From Selenomonadales bacterium (GTDB lineage Bacteria; Bacillota; Negativicutes; RGIG982), in contig JAFPBC010000046.1 of the NCBI GenBank assembly GCA_017390595.1, positions 1 to 19,098 on the forward strand: DNA of 19,098 nt, in the 5' to 3' direction. Under the pieces are notes generated by a model, which was not told the DNA's origin, made no database searches, and saw only the letters and a program-made list of their open reading frames with translations. Within the stretch, counting starts at the first letter, position 1. Every line of letters starts with the position of its first letter. A program made the translations under genes and the position numbers. Positions 1-6,949 of the stretch are shown in pieces.

Positions 1-761
1 CGGGTCTCAAAGTAAGAGATATGCCGTTCCTTATGGGACAAGGCCTCTACCTTGATTCCGACAAATTGTCTATGAGCGATGATATCTCGTCCGTTGTCAA
101 ACATGGTTCCTTGTCGGTCGGCTTCATCGGCTTGGCAGAAACGCTTACGGCACTTGTCGGTCAGCACCACGGCGAAAGCGAAGAAGCACACGCTCTCGGT
201 GAAGAGATCGTTGCGTTCATGCGCAACAAAATGGATCAGGCCGCTACGAAATATCAGCTCAACTTCACGCTTTTGGCAACGCCTGCCGAAGGTCTGTCGG
301 GTCGTTTCGTTCGCATGGACCGCAAAGAATACGGCGTGATCCCGGGCGTAACGGACAAAGAATATTACACGAACTCGTTCCATGTACCGGTATCGTACTC
401 CATCAGCGCATATGACAAAATGCGTATCGAAGGTACGTATCACAAATACACGAACGCAGGTCACATCAGCTATGTTGAATTCGAAGCACCGCCGATCCAC
501 AACCTTGATGCCGTAGAAGATGTACTTCGTCATATGGCGGCAAGCGATATCGGTTATGCAGGTATCAACTTCCCTGTCGACTTCTGCGAAGAGTGCGGTT
601 ACTTGGGCGTTATCGAAGGCGACTGCTGCCCTGTCTGCAAAGAAGACAACATCAGCCGTGTTCGCAGAATCACGGGCTACCTCAGCACGCTCGAACGATT
701 CAACGATGCAAAACAGGCAGAACTCCATGACCGCGTGACGCACGTCGGCGACGTTAAATGA
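1..761 (+). CDS. nrdD: Anaerobic ribonucleoside-triphosphate reductase, C-terminal part (truncated by window edge)
   Basis: This is the C-terminal portion of the class III, glycyl-radical reductase that makes deoxyribonucleotides without oxygen. The frame is open from base 3, so the start lies outside the window; about 252 residues are visible. The diagnostic end of the family is present: a zinc site made of a CEEC pair and a CCPVC group (about 588-642), followed by the glycyl-radical motif RRITGYL, whose glycine codon is at 675-677. The motif HHGESEEA and the segment NAGHISYVE also match NrdD. The radical is installed by the activase NrdG, encoded next door. The hairpin after the stop codon may set how much nrdG message is made. 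Confidence 0.96.
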   Translation, partial: GLKVRDMPFLMGQGLYLDSDKLSMSDDISSVVKHGSLSVGFIGLAETLTALVGQHHGESEEAHALGEEIVAFMRNKMDQAATKYQLNFTLLATPAEGLSGRFVRMDRKEYGVIPGVTDKEYYTNSFHVPVSYSISAYDKMRIEGTYHKYTNAGHISYVEFEAPPIHNLDAVEDVLRHMAASDIGYAGINFPVDFCEECGYLGVIEGDCCPVCKEDNISRVRRITGYLSTLERFNDAKQAELHDRVTHVGDVK

Positions 762-773
762 TCTGATAAAAGA

Positions 774-804
774 AAAAGCCACCGAACAAAGGTGGCTTTT
801 CTGA
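774..804 (+). terminator. Hairpin between nrdD and nrdG, weak intrinsic terminator or attenuator
   Basis: A perfect 10-bp stem (774-783 with 791-800, arm AAAAGCCACC) has a 7-base loop and is followed by only four T residues before a C. It lies 11 bases before the nrdG Shine-Dalgarno. The short T-tract and position inside an obvious nrdDG unit suggest partial termination or message processing. Confidence 0.7.
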
Positions 805-821
805 CGATAACAGGAGGAAAC

Positions 822-1364
822 ATGATGGATGTACAGTTGGCAGGATTGGTAGAAGAAAGTGTCGTTGACGGCCCCGGTATGCGATTCGTTATTTTTACGC
901 AGGGCTGTGAGCATCATTGCGTAGGCTGTCACAATCCGCAGACGCATGACCCGAATGGCGGAGAGTCTGTCTCCGTTGACTGGCTCAAAGAACGCATCGA
1001 TGCACAAAAATTGATCCGCGGTATCACCTTCTCGGGCGGAGAACCGTTCATGCAAGCGGAAGCGATGGCAGAGCTTGCGCGCTATGCCAAAGGAAAAAAA
1101 CTGCACACGCTTGCCTATACGGGGTATACGTTCGAAGAGCTCCTCGTGATGAGCAAAACAGATAACGGTGTGAGAGACTTCTTATCGTCTCTCGATATGA
1201 TCGTAGACGGCCCGTTCGTGCTTGCCGAACGAGACATTACGCTCAAATTCCGCGGCTCGAAAAATCAGAGACTTCTCGATGCGGTGAAGTCGTTGGCGCA
1301 AGGAAAGGCCGTACTTTGGGAAGACCCCAACGAAGTCATGCTCAGACAGTTCCATAGAGATTAA
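822..1364 (+). CDS. nrdG: Anaerobic ribonucleotide reductase-activating protein (radical SAM)
   Basis: NrdG is the small radical-SAM activase that uses S-adenosylmethionine and a [4Fe-4S] cluster to generate the glycyl radical on NrdD. The cluster motif CxxxCxxC is at residues 29, 33 and 36 (CEHHCVGC). It is preceded by the family signature DGPGMR and followed by the SAM-binding element FSGGEP. At 180 residues it has slightly more than the usual length. An AGGAGG ribosome site (812-817) precedes two adjacent ATG codons (822 and 825); 825 has the better spacing, so the first methionine may not be used. The frame stays open back to a GTG at 792, but that codon lies within the hairpin and has no ribosome site. 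The gene follows nrdD directly and ends at a strong bidirectional terminator. Confidence 0.96.
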   Translation: MMDVQLAGLVEESVVDGPGMRFVIFTQGCEHHCVGCHNPQTHDPNGGESVSVDWLKERIDAQKLIRGITFSGGEPFMQAEAMAELARYAKGKKLHTLAYTGYTFEELLVMSKTDNGVRDFLSSLDMIVDGPFVLAERDITLKFRGSKNQRLLDAVKSLAQGKAVLWEDPNEVMLRQFHRD

Positions 1365-1370
1365 ACAACA

Positions 1371-1400
1371 AAAAACTCGCCATAAAAGGCGAGTTTTTTT
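1371..1400. terminator. Bidirectional intrinsic terminator, nrdG / azlD
   Basis: An 11-bp perfect stem (1371-1381 with 1388-1398, arm AAAAACTCGCC) has a 6-base loop, with A residues on the left and T residues on the right. It can therefore end the nrdG message on the plus strand and the azlCD message on the minus strand. The azlD stop codon (1399-1401) lies right at its edge. Confidence 0.88.
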
Positions 1401-1725
1401 ATATTCCGAAATAGACGACGATGCCGTATATCAGCGTTCCCCAAAAGACAGATTGGAAGAGCGACTTTGTTTTGAGAGCGATGATAAGTACGATAAGCGA
1501 CACGAACAGATCGGGGTTCGAGATATTCGTATCGATCGATTCGCCATCAAGGAAGATGCCCGAACAGACGAGCGCGCCGAAGATTGCGGGCGGTACATAG
1601 CGAAGCCACGCTTCAAGCTGTGGTGAGATAGTCCCTCCGCTGAATAAAAAGAGCGGCAGTACGCGAGGCAGATACGTTACGAGAAACATTCCCGCGATGC
1701 AAAGAAAAAACTCAAGACTCGACAT
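1399..1725 (-). CDS. azlD: Branched-chain amino acid transport protein AzlD
   Basis: AzlD is the small membrane subunit that pairs with AzlC to export branched-chain amino acids and analogues. The 108-residue product has about four hydrophobic segments. The AzlD-type N-terminal pattern TYLPRVLPL is at about residues 18-26, followed by the WLRYVPPAIFGAL segment, both characteristic of the family. The gene starts inside the 3' end of azlC (14-base overlap), which implies translational coupling and a 1:1 complex. The substrate is inferred from the family only; no substrate-determining residues can be read from the sequence. Confidence 0.9.
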   Translation of the reverse strand: MSSLEFFLCIAGMFLVTYLPRVLPLFLFSGGTISPQLEAWLRYVPPAIFGALVCSGIFLDGESIDTNISNPDLFVSLIVLIIALKTKSLFQSVFWGTLIYGIVVYFGI

Positions 1726-2410
1726 ATTTCTTCACTCTCCTTGTATTGAGCCAATAACCGAGCGTTGCCGCGGCCAAGGCGGCAATGATGATATTGGCTT
1801 TCGTTGCGGCAAGATCGACGAGCAGAACAGCCATCAGTCCGCCTGCGATACCCGCGATGATGAAGGTTTTATCCTTCAATGTATATGTCCAGAGACAGAT
1901 AAGCATGGCAGTCAGCATGTAGCCGATCACACTCACATCGATCGAGACGAATTCGCCGAGCATACTGCCGATGACACTGCTGAGCACCCAAGTGGTATGG
2001 ACGAGGATGTTGACACCAAGCGCGCGGCTTGTGCACCAGCTTCCGTCTGTGAATTTCATCAGATTGACAGCGAACGTCTCATCTACGACGCCCTGCGCGA
2101 AGAGCGACAAGAATCGCTTGGAATGATTTTTAAGGTGAGTAACGAGTGTTGTGCTATATAAAAAATGACGTGAATTGATCAAGAAAACGGTGACGATGAT
2201 GGATGCGAGGGACGCACCGCTTGCGATCATCGAGATCGCGATGAATTGCGCCGTGATAGCGAATAAGAAAAGCGACATAAAAAATATCTCTATCGTATTA
2301 AGACCGACTGCTTGGGCGAAGATGCCGTAAGCCAGACCGAGCGGAAGATAGGCGGCGCAGATGGGCAATGCGTTACGATATGTATCGGAATTAAATATAT
2401 TGTAAAACAT
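1712..2410 (-). CDS. azlC: Branched-chain amino acid exporter large subunit AzlC
   Basis: AzlC is an inner-membrane exporter subunit of the AzlC/YgaZ family, working with AzlD. The 232-residue product is strongly hydrophobic, with roughly six or seven membrane spans. It carries the family hallmarks AYLPLGLAYG near the N-terminus, AQFIAISM, and NSRHFLYS around residues 80-87. The start at 2410 is supported by an AAGGTGG-type ribosome site about ten bases upstream on the minus strand. It is the first gene of a two-gene unit with azlD and diverges from the rubrerythrin operon. AT-rich sequence with TATAAT-like hexamers on the minus strand (2437-2442 and 2456-2461) lies just upstream; neither has a clear -35 partner. 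Confidence 0.93.
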   Translation of the reverse strand: MFYNIFNSDTYRNALPICAAYLPLGLAYGIFAQAVGLNTIEIFFMSLFLFAITAQFIAISMIASGASLASIIVTVFLINSRHFLYSTTLVTHLKNHSKRFLSLFAQGVVDETFAVNLMKFTDGSWCTSRALGVNILVHTTWVLSSVIGSMLGEFVSIDVSVIGYMLTAMLICLWTYTLKDKTFIIAGIAGGLMAVLLVDLAATKANIIIAALAAATLGYWLNTRRVKKYVES

Positions 2411-2711
2411 AAAGAAAAACCACCTTTCTTATTTTTATTATAATGATAAACAAATATTATACATTAAAAATAAACGATATATCTTATAAACATATTATAT
2501 TATCAAAGTGAGAATAAAGCAAGTGATGCCGCCTGATGTTTCGGTTAAATAATGGAAAAATGAATGTAAAAGATGTGTTGTGATGGCAGTGAAAAACGAG
2601 GTGACAGGCAGATCGATGTATGTTGATAAAGATGGCAATATGCGGTATGGATTTCTGCCCGATGGACATACTAGGGGCGGTAGGTCAAATGAATCGAAAG
2701 GAGCGATCGAT
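2411..2711. other. Divergent intergenic region, azlC and reverse rubrerythrin
   Basis: About 300 bases lie between the divergent genes. The azlC-proximal half (2430-2510) is very AT-rich and has two minus-strand TATAAT hexamers. It also has a partial PerR/Fur-like element around 2438-2452 (TTATAAT followed by a poor second half). The other half (2583-2711) is an open 43-codon stretch in frame with the rubrerythrin gene but without a good ribosome site. No terminator or clear RNA structure was seen. Confidence 0.5.
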
Positions 2712-3254
2712 ATGAAAACATTTCTTTGTACGGTGTGTGGGTATGTCCATCGCGGAGATGAGGCGCCGATGAGCTGTCCCGTATGTCGTGCGTCCAAAGA
2801 AAAATTTGTGGAGCAGAGCGCGGGCGGTGCGTGGGCAGATGAACATCGCATCGGTGTCGCGCAAGGTGTCGATGCGGAGATCATGGAGGAACTTCGTGCT
2901 AACTTCATTGCAGAATGTACGGAAGTCGGTATGTATCTTGCCATGAGCAGACAAGGCGATCGCGAAGGATATCCCGAAGTTGCCGAAGCATACAAACGTA
3001 TCGCATGGGAAGAAGCGGAGCACGCCGCCAAATTTGCCGAGCTTCTCGGCGAAGTCGTCAAACCGTGCACGAAAGAAAATCTGACGATGCGTGCCGAAGC
3101 GGAATACGGTGCGTGCGAAGGCAAGAAACGCCTTGCAACACTTGCGAAACAGAAGAATCTGGACGCGATCCACGATACGGTACATGAGATGTGCAAAGAT
3201 GAAGCGCGTCACGGCTGTGCGTTCCGCGGACTTTTGAAACGATATTTTGCATAA
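2712..3254 (+). CDS. Reverse rubrerythrin (rubredoxin-ferritin-like NADH peroxidase component)
   Basis: This 180-residue protein has the reverse order typical of clostridial revRbr: an N-terminal rubredoxin followed by a ferritin-like diiron domain. The rubredoxin ligands are C6, C9, C22 and C25. The diiron domain holds the ExxH-type motif EEAEHA and the C-terminal DEARH, with WADEHRIGVA linking the two. The sequence closely resembles the Clostridium acetobutylicum protein that reduces hydrogen peroxide and oxygen with electrons from NADH via a reductase and rubredoxin; that function is inferred from the family. The ATG at 2712 is preceded by AAAGGAG (2697-2703) and yields the family's normal N-terminus, although the frame is open farther upstream. 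It is followed closely by the DUF1540 gene. Confidence 0.93.
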   Translation: MKTFLCTVCGYVHRGDEAPMSCPVCRASKEKFVEQSAGGAWADEHRIGVAQGVDAEIMEELRANFIAECTEVGMYLAMSRQGDREGYPEVAEAYKRIAWEEAEHAAKFAELLGEVVKPCTKENLTMRAEAEYGACEGKKRLATLAKQKNLDAIHDTVHEMCKDEARHGCAFRGLLKRYFA

Positions 3255-3266
3255 GGAGGAATCGTG

Positions 3267-3584
3267 ATGGCAAGAGTACGATGTCAAGCAGAAACGTGTT
3301 CACATAATTCGGCAGGTACTTGTTATGCAAACGGGATAGACGTTTGCGGCGGTATGGCAGAAAAGAACGATCAGACGAGCTGTTCGTCATTTCTTGATAA
3401 GACGATCTATTCGTCACTTACGAACAATACAGAGACGGGCGGTGACTGCGACCGCATCTCGTGTTCGGTCATGTCTTGCATCTATCAAAAGAGCGGTGCT
3501 TGTACGGCAGATGCTATCGAAGTCGGCGGTCACAGAGCGGCCGCATATCACGAAACGGCGTGCAATACGTTTCGCGCAAGATAA
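3267..3584 (+). CDS. Tandem DUF1540 cysteine-rich protein
   Basis: This 105-residue protein consists of two DUF1540 repeats. Repeat one uses C6, C11, C19 and C39; repeat two uses C66, C71, C79 and C99. The 5-8-20 spacing is identical and the two are offset by exactly 60 residues, so it is an internal duplication. The repeats share the pattern C-x4-C-x7-C-x(AN/AD)-x-I-x-V followed by C-x-x-F. DUF1540 is of unknown function; the conserved cysteines suggest metal binding (inference). Two extra cysteines, C27 and C61, lie outside the repeat pattern. A GGAGGA ribosome site places the start at the ATG at 3267 rather than the GTG at 3264. It starts 12 bases after the reverse rubrerythrin stop codon and ends at a strong terminator, so the two are likely co-transcribed. 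Confidence 0.85.
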   Translation: MARVRCQAETCSHNSAGTCYANGIDVCGGMAEKNDQTSCSSFLDKTIYSSLTNNTETGGDCDRISCSVMSCIYQKSGACTADAIEVGGHRAAAYHETACNTFRAR

Positions 3585-3629
3585 TAAGAAAAAGTCCTTC
3601 GGCAAAATCGCCGAAGGACTTTTTCTTAT
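3584..3629. terminator. Strong symmetric intrinsic terminator after the DUF1540 gene
   Basis: A perfect 18-bp stem (3586-3603 with 3610-3627, core GTCCTTCGGC) has a 6-base AAAATC loop and extends by two more pairs outward. The arms carry A and T runs, so it can work in both directions. Confidence 0.9.
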
Positions 3630-3664
3630 GTGGCAGGGATAGGGGAGTGTAATCACGAATGACA

Positions 3665-3681
3665 ATGATATCTGATATCAT
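3665..3681. promoter_or_regulatory. Perfect 8-1-8 palindrome before the DNA glycosylase gene, candidate operator
   Basis: The sequence ATGATATC-T-GATATCAT is a perfect inverted repeat ending at the first base before the ribosome site GGAGAG (3682-3687). A 17-base dyad with odd centre in a 64-base gap between a terminator and a start codon looks like a repressor site. No regulator can be named. Confidence 0.4.
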
Positions 3682-3693
3682 GGAGAGATCGAT

Positions 3694-4197
3694 ATGAAGA
3701 ATGAATTGGTAACGCATATTTTCCCGCCCGCCTTCGATAAGGATTCGCGCGTGTTGATACTCGGCACGATCCCGTCGCCCAAGTCACGCGAGGTCGGATA
3801 TTATTATTCGCATCCGCAGAACAAGTTTTGGCGCGTGATGGCAGACCTATTCAATGAGACTGTACCGCAGTCCGTCGCAGATAAGGAAGACTTCCTCAAG
3901 CGTCATCGCATCGCGCTCTGGGATGTGCTCAAAAGCTGTATGATAAAAGGTGCGGACGATGGCAGTATCCGCGAAGCCGAGCCGAACGATATGGACGAAA
4001 TATTGGCAAACGCAGATATCCGAGCGATCTTCACGACGGGGACGAAGGCCGCACAGCTCTACAAACGCTATTGTCTGCCCAAGACGGGGCGAGAAGCCAT
4101 CGCACTTCCTTCGACCAGTCCTGCGAACTGTCGATTCTATACATACGAAGAGATAAAAGAAGCGTATCGCGTGATACTCGACTATCTGCCGAAATAA
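3694..4197 (+). CDS. DNA-deoxyinosine (hypoxanthine) glycosylase, UDG family 6
   Basis: This protein is predicted to excise hypoxanthine, the deamination product of adenine, from DNA in base-excision repair. Its 167 residues match the length of the family. The signature GTIPSPKS followed by GYYYSHPQNKFW spans residues 24-46, with N43 in the position of the catalytic asparagine of HDG enzymes. The C-terminal loop LPSTSPAN matches the second UDG-superfamily motif. Activity is inferred from the family. It is a single-gene unit with a GGAGAG ribosome site at 3682-3687, a palindrome just before that, and a terminator shared with the convergent ttcA-like gene. The palindrome hints at regulated expression. 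Confidence 0.87.
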   Translation: MKNELVTHIFPPAFDKDSRVLILGTIPSPKSREVGYYYSHPQNKFWRVMADLFNETVPQSVADKEDFLKRHRIALWDVLKSCMIKGADDGSIREAEPNDMDEILANADIRAIFTTGTKAAQLYKRYCLPKTGREAIALPSTSPANCRFYTYEEIKEAYRVILDYLPK

Positions 4198-4230
4198 AAA
4201 AATGATGCAACTTTCGTTGCATCATTTTTT
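4197..4230. terminator. Bidirectional terminator between the glycosylase and ttcA-like genes
   Basis: A 15-bp perfect stem (4197-4211 with 4216-4230, core ATGATGCAAC) has a TTTC loop and is flanked by A and T tracts. It overlaps the stop codons of both convergent genes. Confidence 0.9.
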
Positions 4231-5013
4231 GTGTAAGCGGCGCATGAACGCGGTATGTTTTTCTTTCATCTGAGCGCGGGTAAGTTCTTTTGGCCACAAG
4301 TCGGATACGGCATCTTCACGCATCGCGGCAGACAAGTGAGAATAGAGGTTCGGGAACTGTTTGCCGAGCTGCTCTATAAGTTCTTTGGTATCCTGGCGAT
4401 TCGTCTTGCCGTCGAGAGGGCAAGGGTTCTTGAGTGGGGTACAACCGTGGATGGACACCGAGTCTGCGAGCTCCGATTCGCGGAAGTAGATGAGCGGGCG
4501 AATGACCGTGAGGTCTTGGCGTGATAAATACGTTTTCGGGCGGAATGTCTTGACCTGTCCCGAAGAGAACAGTCCCATCAGAAGTGTCTCTACCGCATCA
4601 TCGTGATGATGTGCGTAGGCTATCTTGCTGCAGCCGAGCTCTTTGGCGATGCGGCCGATGGCACCGCGGCGGAAGAACGCGCACGTGAAGCAGGGGTCTT
4701 TGCCGTCTTGGTTGCGTATCGCCTGCGCGATATTGACCTGTTGTACAGTCAACGGGATATCGAGGCGGTCGCAGAAATCACGAAGAGGCGTCGTATCGAA
4801 ATCATCGGCGAACTGTGCGTCGATAAATACGGCATGAAGCGATACGTTCATCGGCAGACGGTCGCGCAGGACAGCAAGCGCATACGTCAGGAACAGACTG
4901 TCTTTTCCGCCCGACAGTCCGATCAGGATGCGGTCGTTCGACTCGATGAGGTCGAATTCGAGGATGGCACGCAAAAGGCGGCTCCAGTAAGTTTGTGGCA
5001 TCGTATTCGTCAT
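4222..5013 (-). CDS. ttcA: TtcA-like tRNA 2-thiocytidine biosynthesis protein (PP-loop ATPase)
   Basis: This is an N-type ATP pyrophosphatase of the TtcA/TtuA group, which thiolates tRNA bases through an adenylated intermediate and an Fe-S cluster. The PP-loop SGGKDS is at residues 34-39 of the 263-residue product. The cysteines equivalent to the TtcA cluster ligands are C108 and C111 (CFTC, followed by RRG) and C198 (NPCPLD). The motif AHHHDDAVET matches the family. The usual second cysteine after the last ligand (CPLC in some homologues) is aspartate here. The ATG at 5013 is chosen because AAAGGAG precedes it; the frame opens 13 codons further upstream without a ribosome site. It is a single gene facing away from the pyrophosphatase. 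Position 32 modification is inferred; a related thiolase role is possible. Confidence 0.8.
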   Translation of the reverse strand: MTNTMPQTYWSRLLRAILEFDLIESNDRILIGLSGGKDSLFLTYALAVLRDRLPMNVSLHAVFIDAQFADDFDTTPLRDFCDRLDIPLTVQQVNIAQAIRNQDGKDPCFTCAFFRRGAIGRIAKELGCSKIAYAHHHDDAVETLLMGLFSSGQVKTFRPKTYLSRQDLTVIRPLIYFRESELADSVSIHGCTPLKNPCPLDGKTNRQDTKELIEQLGKQFPNLYSHLSAAMREDAVSDLWPKELTRAQMKEKHTAFMRRLHKK

Positions 5014-5210
5014 ATAGAACTCCTTTGAGAGGAAATATCGTAAAATCAGCATCTTGTTGCCGCGATTCTTCGAAACGAGTAGACAAGGTGGCTTTTTTTA
5101 TTGTATCATATAGTATCGGAAAAGAAAATTCGATATGAAATAGGAAAACCCAAATAAATGTCGAATTAATATTATATTTTATGGATAATATTCCAAAAAC
5201 GGAGGAGAAC

Positions 5211-6848
5211 ATGAAAATGCAAAAACCAGTTTATGTTATCGGTCATCGCAATCCCGACACAGACTCTATCTGCTCGGCACTTGCATATGCACATTTGAAA
5301 CGCGAAACGGGAGAAGCATCCGCGCTTGCGGCACGCGCAGGTCAAGTGAATGCGGAAACGCAGTTCGCGCTCGATTCGTTCGGCATGGAAGCACCTGTTT
5401 TCTTGTCTGACGTATATCCGCGCATCAAAGATGTGATGGAAGATATCATCGTAACGGCAAGTGAAGATGCAACGATCCGCGAAGTCGGTATGTTGATGCA
5501 TGAATATAAAGTAAGATCGATTCCTGTCGTAGCAGAAGGCAATCAGCTCAAAGGTATCGTAACGGTCATCGACTTGGCTCGTCGTTACTTCGATGAGATC
5601 CAGCTCGAAAATTTGGCAGACAGCGGTATCACGTTCCAGGCTGTGAAAAAAAGCATTGATGGTACCGTTCTTTGCGGCGGCGACCTCGACCGCAAACTCT
5701 GCGGCCGTGTATTCGTAGCGGCTGGCGAACTCGCATTCGTTCGCGAAACGGTACAGGAACACTCCGTCGTTCTCGTAGGCGGTCGTTATACGGAGATCGA
5801 AGAATGCCTCGTTAAAGGCGTTGACGCGATCATCTTGACGTGCGGTGCACAGATGCCGGCAGAGCTCTTGAAACGTGCGGAAGAAAAAGGCGTTCTCGTT
5901 ATCGCGACGGAACACAACACGCTCAGAAGCGTACGCCTTTTGTACCAGGCAGTACCGGTATCGTCCATCATGCAGACGAAATTGACGACGTTCGAAAAAG
6001 ATGAGCTCGTCAGCGAAATGCAAGAAGTCATCAAAGAAACGAACTTCAACCACTACCCTGTCGTAGAAGATGGTAAGCTCGTTGGTATCATCCGCCGCGA
6101 CAACCTCGTCGTACCGGAAAAAGAAAAGATCATCCTTGTTGACCACAACGAAAAAGGTCAGGCAGTAGAAGGTATCGCGACTGCAAAAGTCATCGAAATG
6201 ATCGACCATCACCGTTTGGGCGGTATGGAAACGAGCGATCCGATCTTCATTCGCCATGAACCTGTCGGCTGTACTTGTACGATCGTAGCCAACCTCTACT
6301 GGCAGTATGGCGTAGAGATCCCGCAGAACATCGCAGGTCTCCTTCTCTCGGCTATCCTCTCGGATACCGTCCTCTTCAAATCGCCGACTTGCACGCCGAA
6401 AGATAAAGAAACGGCTGAAAAATTGGCTCAGATCGCAGGCGTCGACCTCTACGAATACGGCATGAATATGCTCAAAGCAGGTTCCGGTATCGGTGATATG
6501 ACGGTTCCGCAGATCGTAGCCAACGATATGAAAGAATTCAAAATGGGCGACTATCTCGTAGCAGTCAGCCAGCTTTCCGTTATGGATACGAAAGAAGTCC
6601 TTGATCTCAAAGCAGACCTCCTTGCGCAGATGGCAGCTGTCAACGAAGCCAAAGGCTACAACATGTACCTCATGATGGTAACGGATATCCTCGAAGAAGG
6701 TACGTTCCTCCTCGTTGCAGGCGGTCCGCAGGCTGTCGTAGAAAAAGCATTCGATAAACTCGAAGATAATATGATCTACTTGCCGGGCGTAATGTCGCGT
6801 AAAAAACAGATCATCCCGCCGATGGTCAATGCGGCACAGGGTAACTAA
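5211..6848 (+). CDS. ppaC: CBS/DRTGG-regulated manganese-dependent inorganic pyrophosphatase
   Basis: This family II pyrophosphatase hydrolyses the PPi released by biosynthesis and pulls those reactions forward. The DHH domain provides the metal ligands: H12, D16 and D18 (GHRNPDTDS), DHN at 311-313 and DHH at 332-334. The DHHA2 domain ends with the substrate-binding motif SRKKQ at 529-533. Between the first metal motif and the second lies a regulatory insert of about 240 residues. It has a CBS module (about 70-125), a DRTGG domain (about 180-250) and a second CBS module (about 255-305). In characterised clostridial enzymes this insert confers inhibition by AMP/ADP and activation by ATP or diadenosine polyphosphates. 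GGAGG at 5201-5205 supports the ATG at 5211 over the in-frame one at 5181. The 197-base upstream gap, shared with the ttcA-like gene, is AT-rich and has no convincing promoter. Confidence 0.94.
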   Translation: MKMQKPVYVIGHRNPDTDSICSALAYAHLKRETGEASALAARAGQVNAETQFALDSFGMEAPVFLSDVYPRIKDVMEDIIVTASEDATIREVGMLMHEYKVRSIPVVAEGNQLKGIVTVIDLARRYFDEIQLENLADSGITFQAVKKSIDGTVLCGGDLDRKLCGRVFVAAGELAFVRETVQEHSVVLVGGRYTEIEECLVKGVDAIILTCGAQMPAELLKRAEEKGVLVIATEHNTLRSVRLLYQAVPVSSIMQTKLTTFEKDELVSEMQEVIKETNFNHYPVVEDGKLVGIIRRDNLVVPEKEKIILVDHNEKGQAVEGIATAKVIEMIDHHRLGGMETSDPIFIRHEPVGCTCTIVANLYWQYGVEIPQNIAGLLLSAILSDTVLFKSPTCTPKDKETAEKLAQIAGVDLYEYGMNMLKAGSGIGDMTVPQIVANDMKEFKMGDYLVAVSQLSVMDTKEVLDLKADLLAQMAAVNEAKGYNMYLMMVTDILEEGTFLLVAGGPQAVVEKAFDKLEDNMIYLPGVMSRKKQIIPPMVNAAQGN

Positions 6849-6857
6849 ATAAAAGCA

Positions 6858-6888
6858 GACGCTTCTCTTGATGAGAGGCGTCTTTTTT
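6858..6888 (+). terminator. Intrinsic terminator after ppaC
   Basis: A 10-bp stem with one G:T pair (6858-6867 with 6873-6882, arm GACGCTTCTC) has a 5-base loop followed by six T residues. Confidence 0.88.
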
Positions 6889-6949
6889 GTTTGAAAAATG
6901 TGCATTGTGGGCATGATAAGAGCGATATTTCGGAAAGGAAGGGATATAG

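Noticed and set aside
792..821. GTG start for nrdG in the hairpin
   Set aside because: No ribosome site; ATG codons at 822/825 have a perfect AGGAGG site.
3586..3627. Long perfect inverted repeat as a possible mobile or REP-type repeat
   Set aside because: It has A and T runs and lies after a stop codon, so a terminator explains it; only one copy is visible in the window.
5181..5210. Upstream in-frame ATG for the pyrophosphatase
   Set aside because: It lacks a ribosome site; the ATG at 5211 has GGAGG and matches the family start.
5172..6914. Long open frame on the minus strand opposite the pyrophosphatase
   Set aside because: It is antisense to a well-supported gene, low in recognisable motifs and phenylalanine/arginine/aspartate-rich, as expected from the reverse of biased codons.
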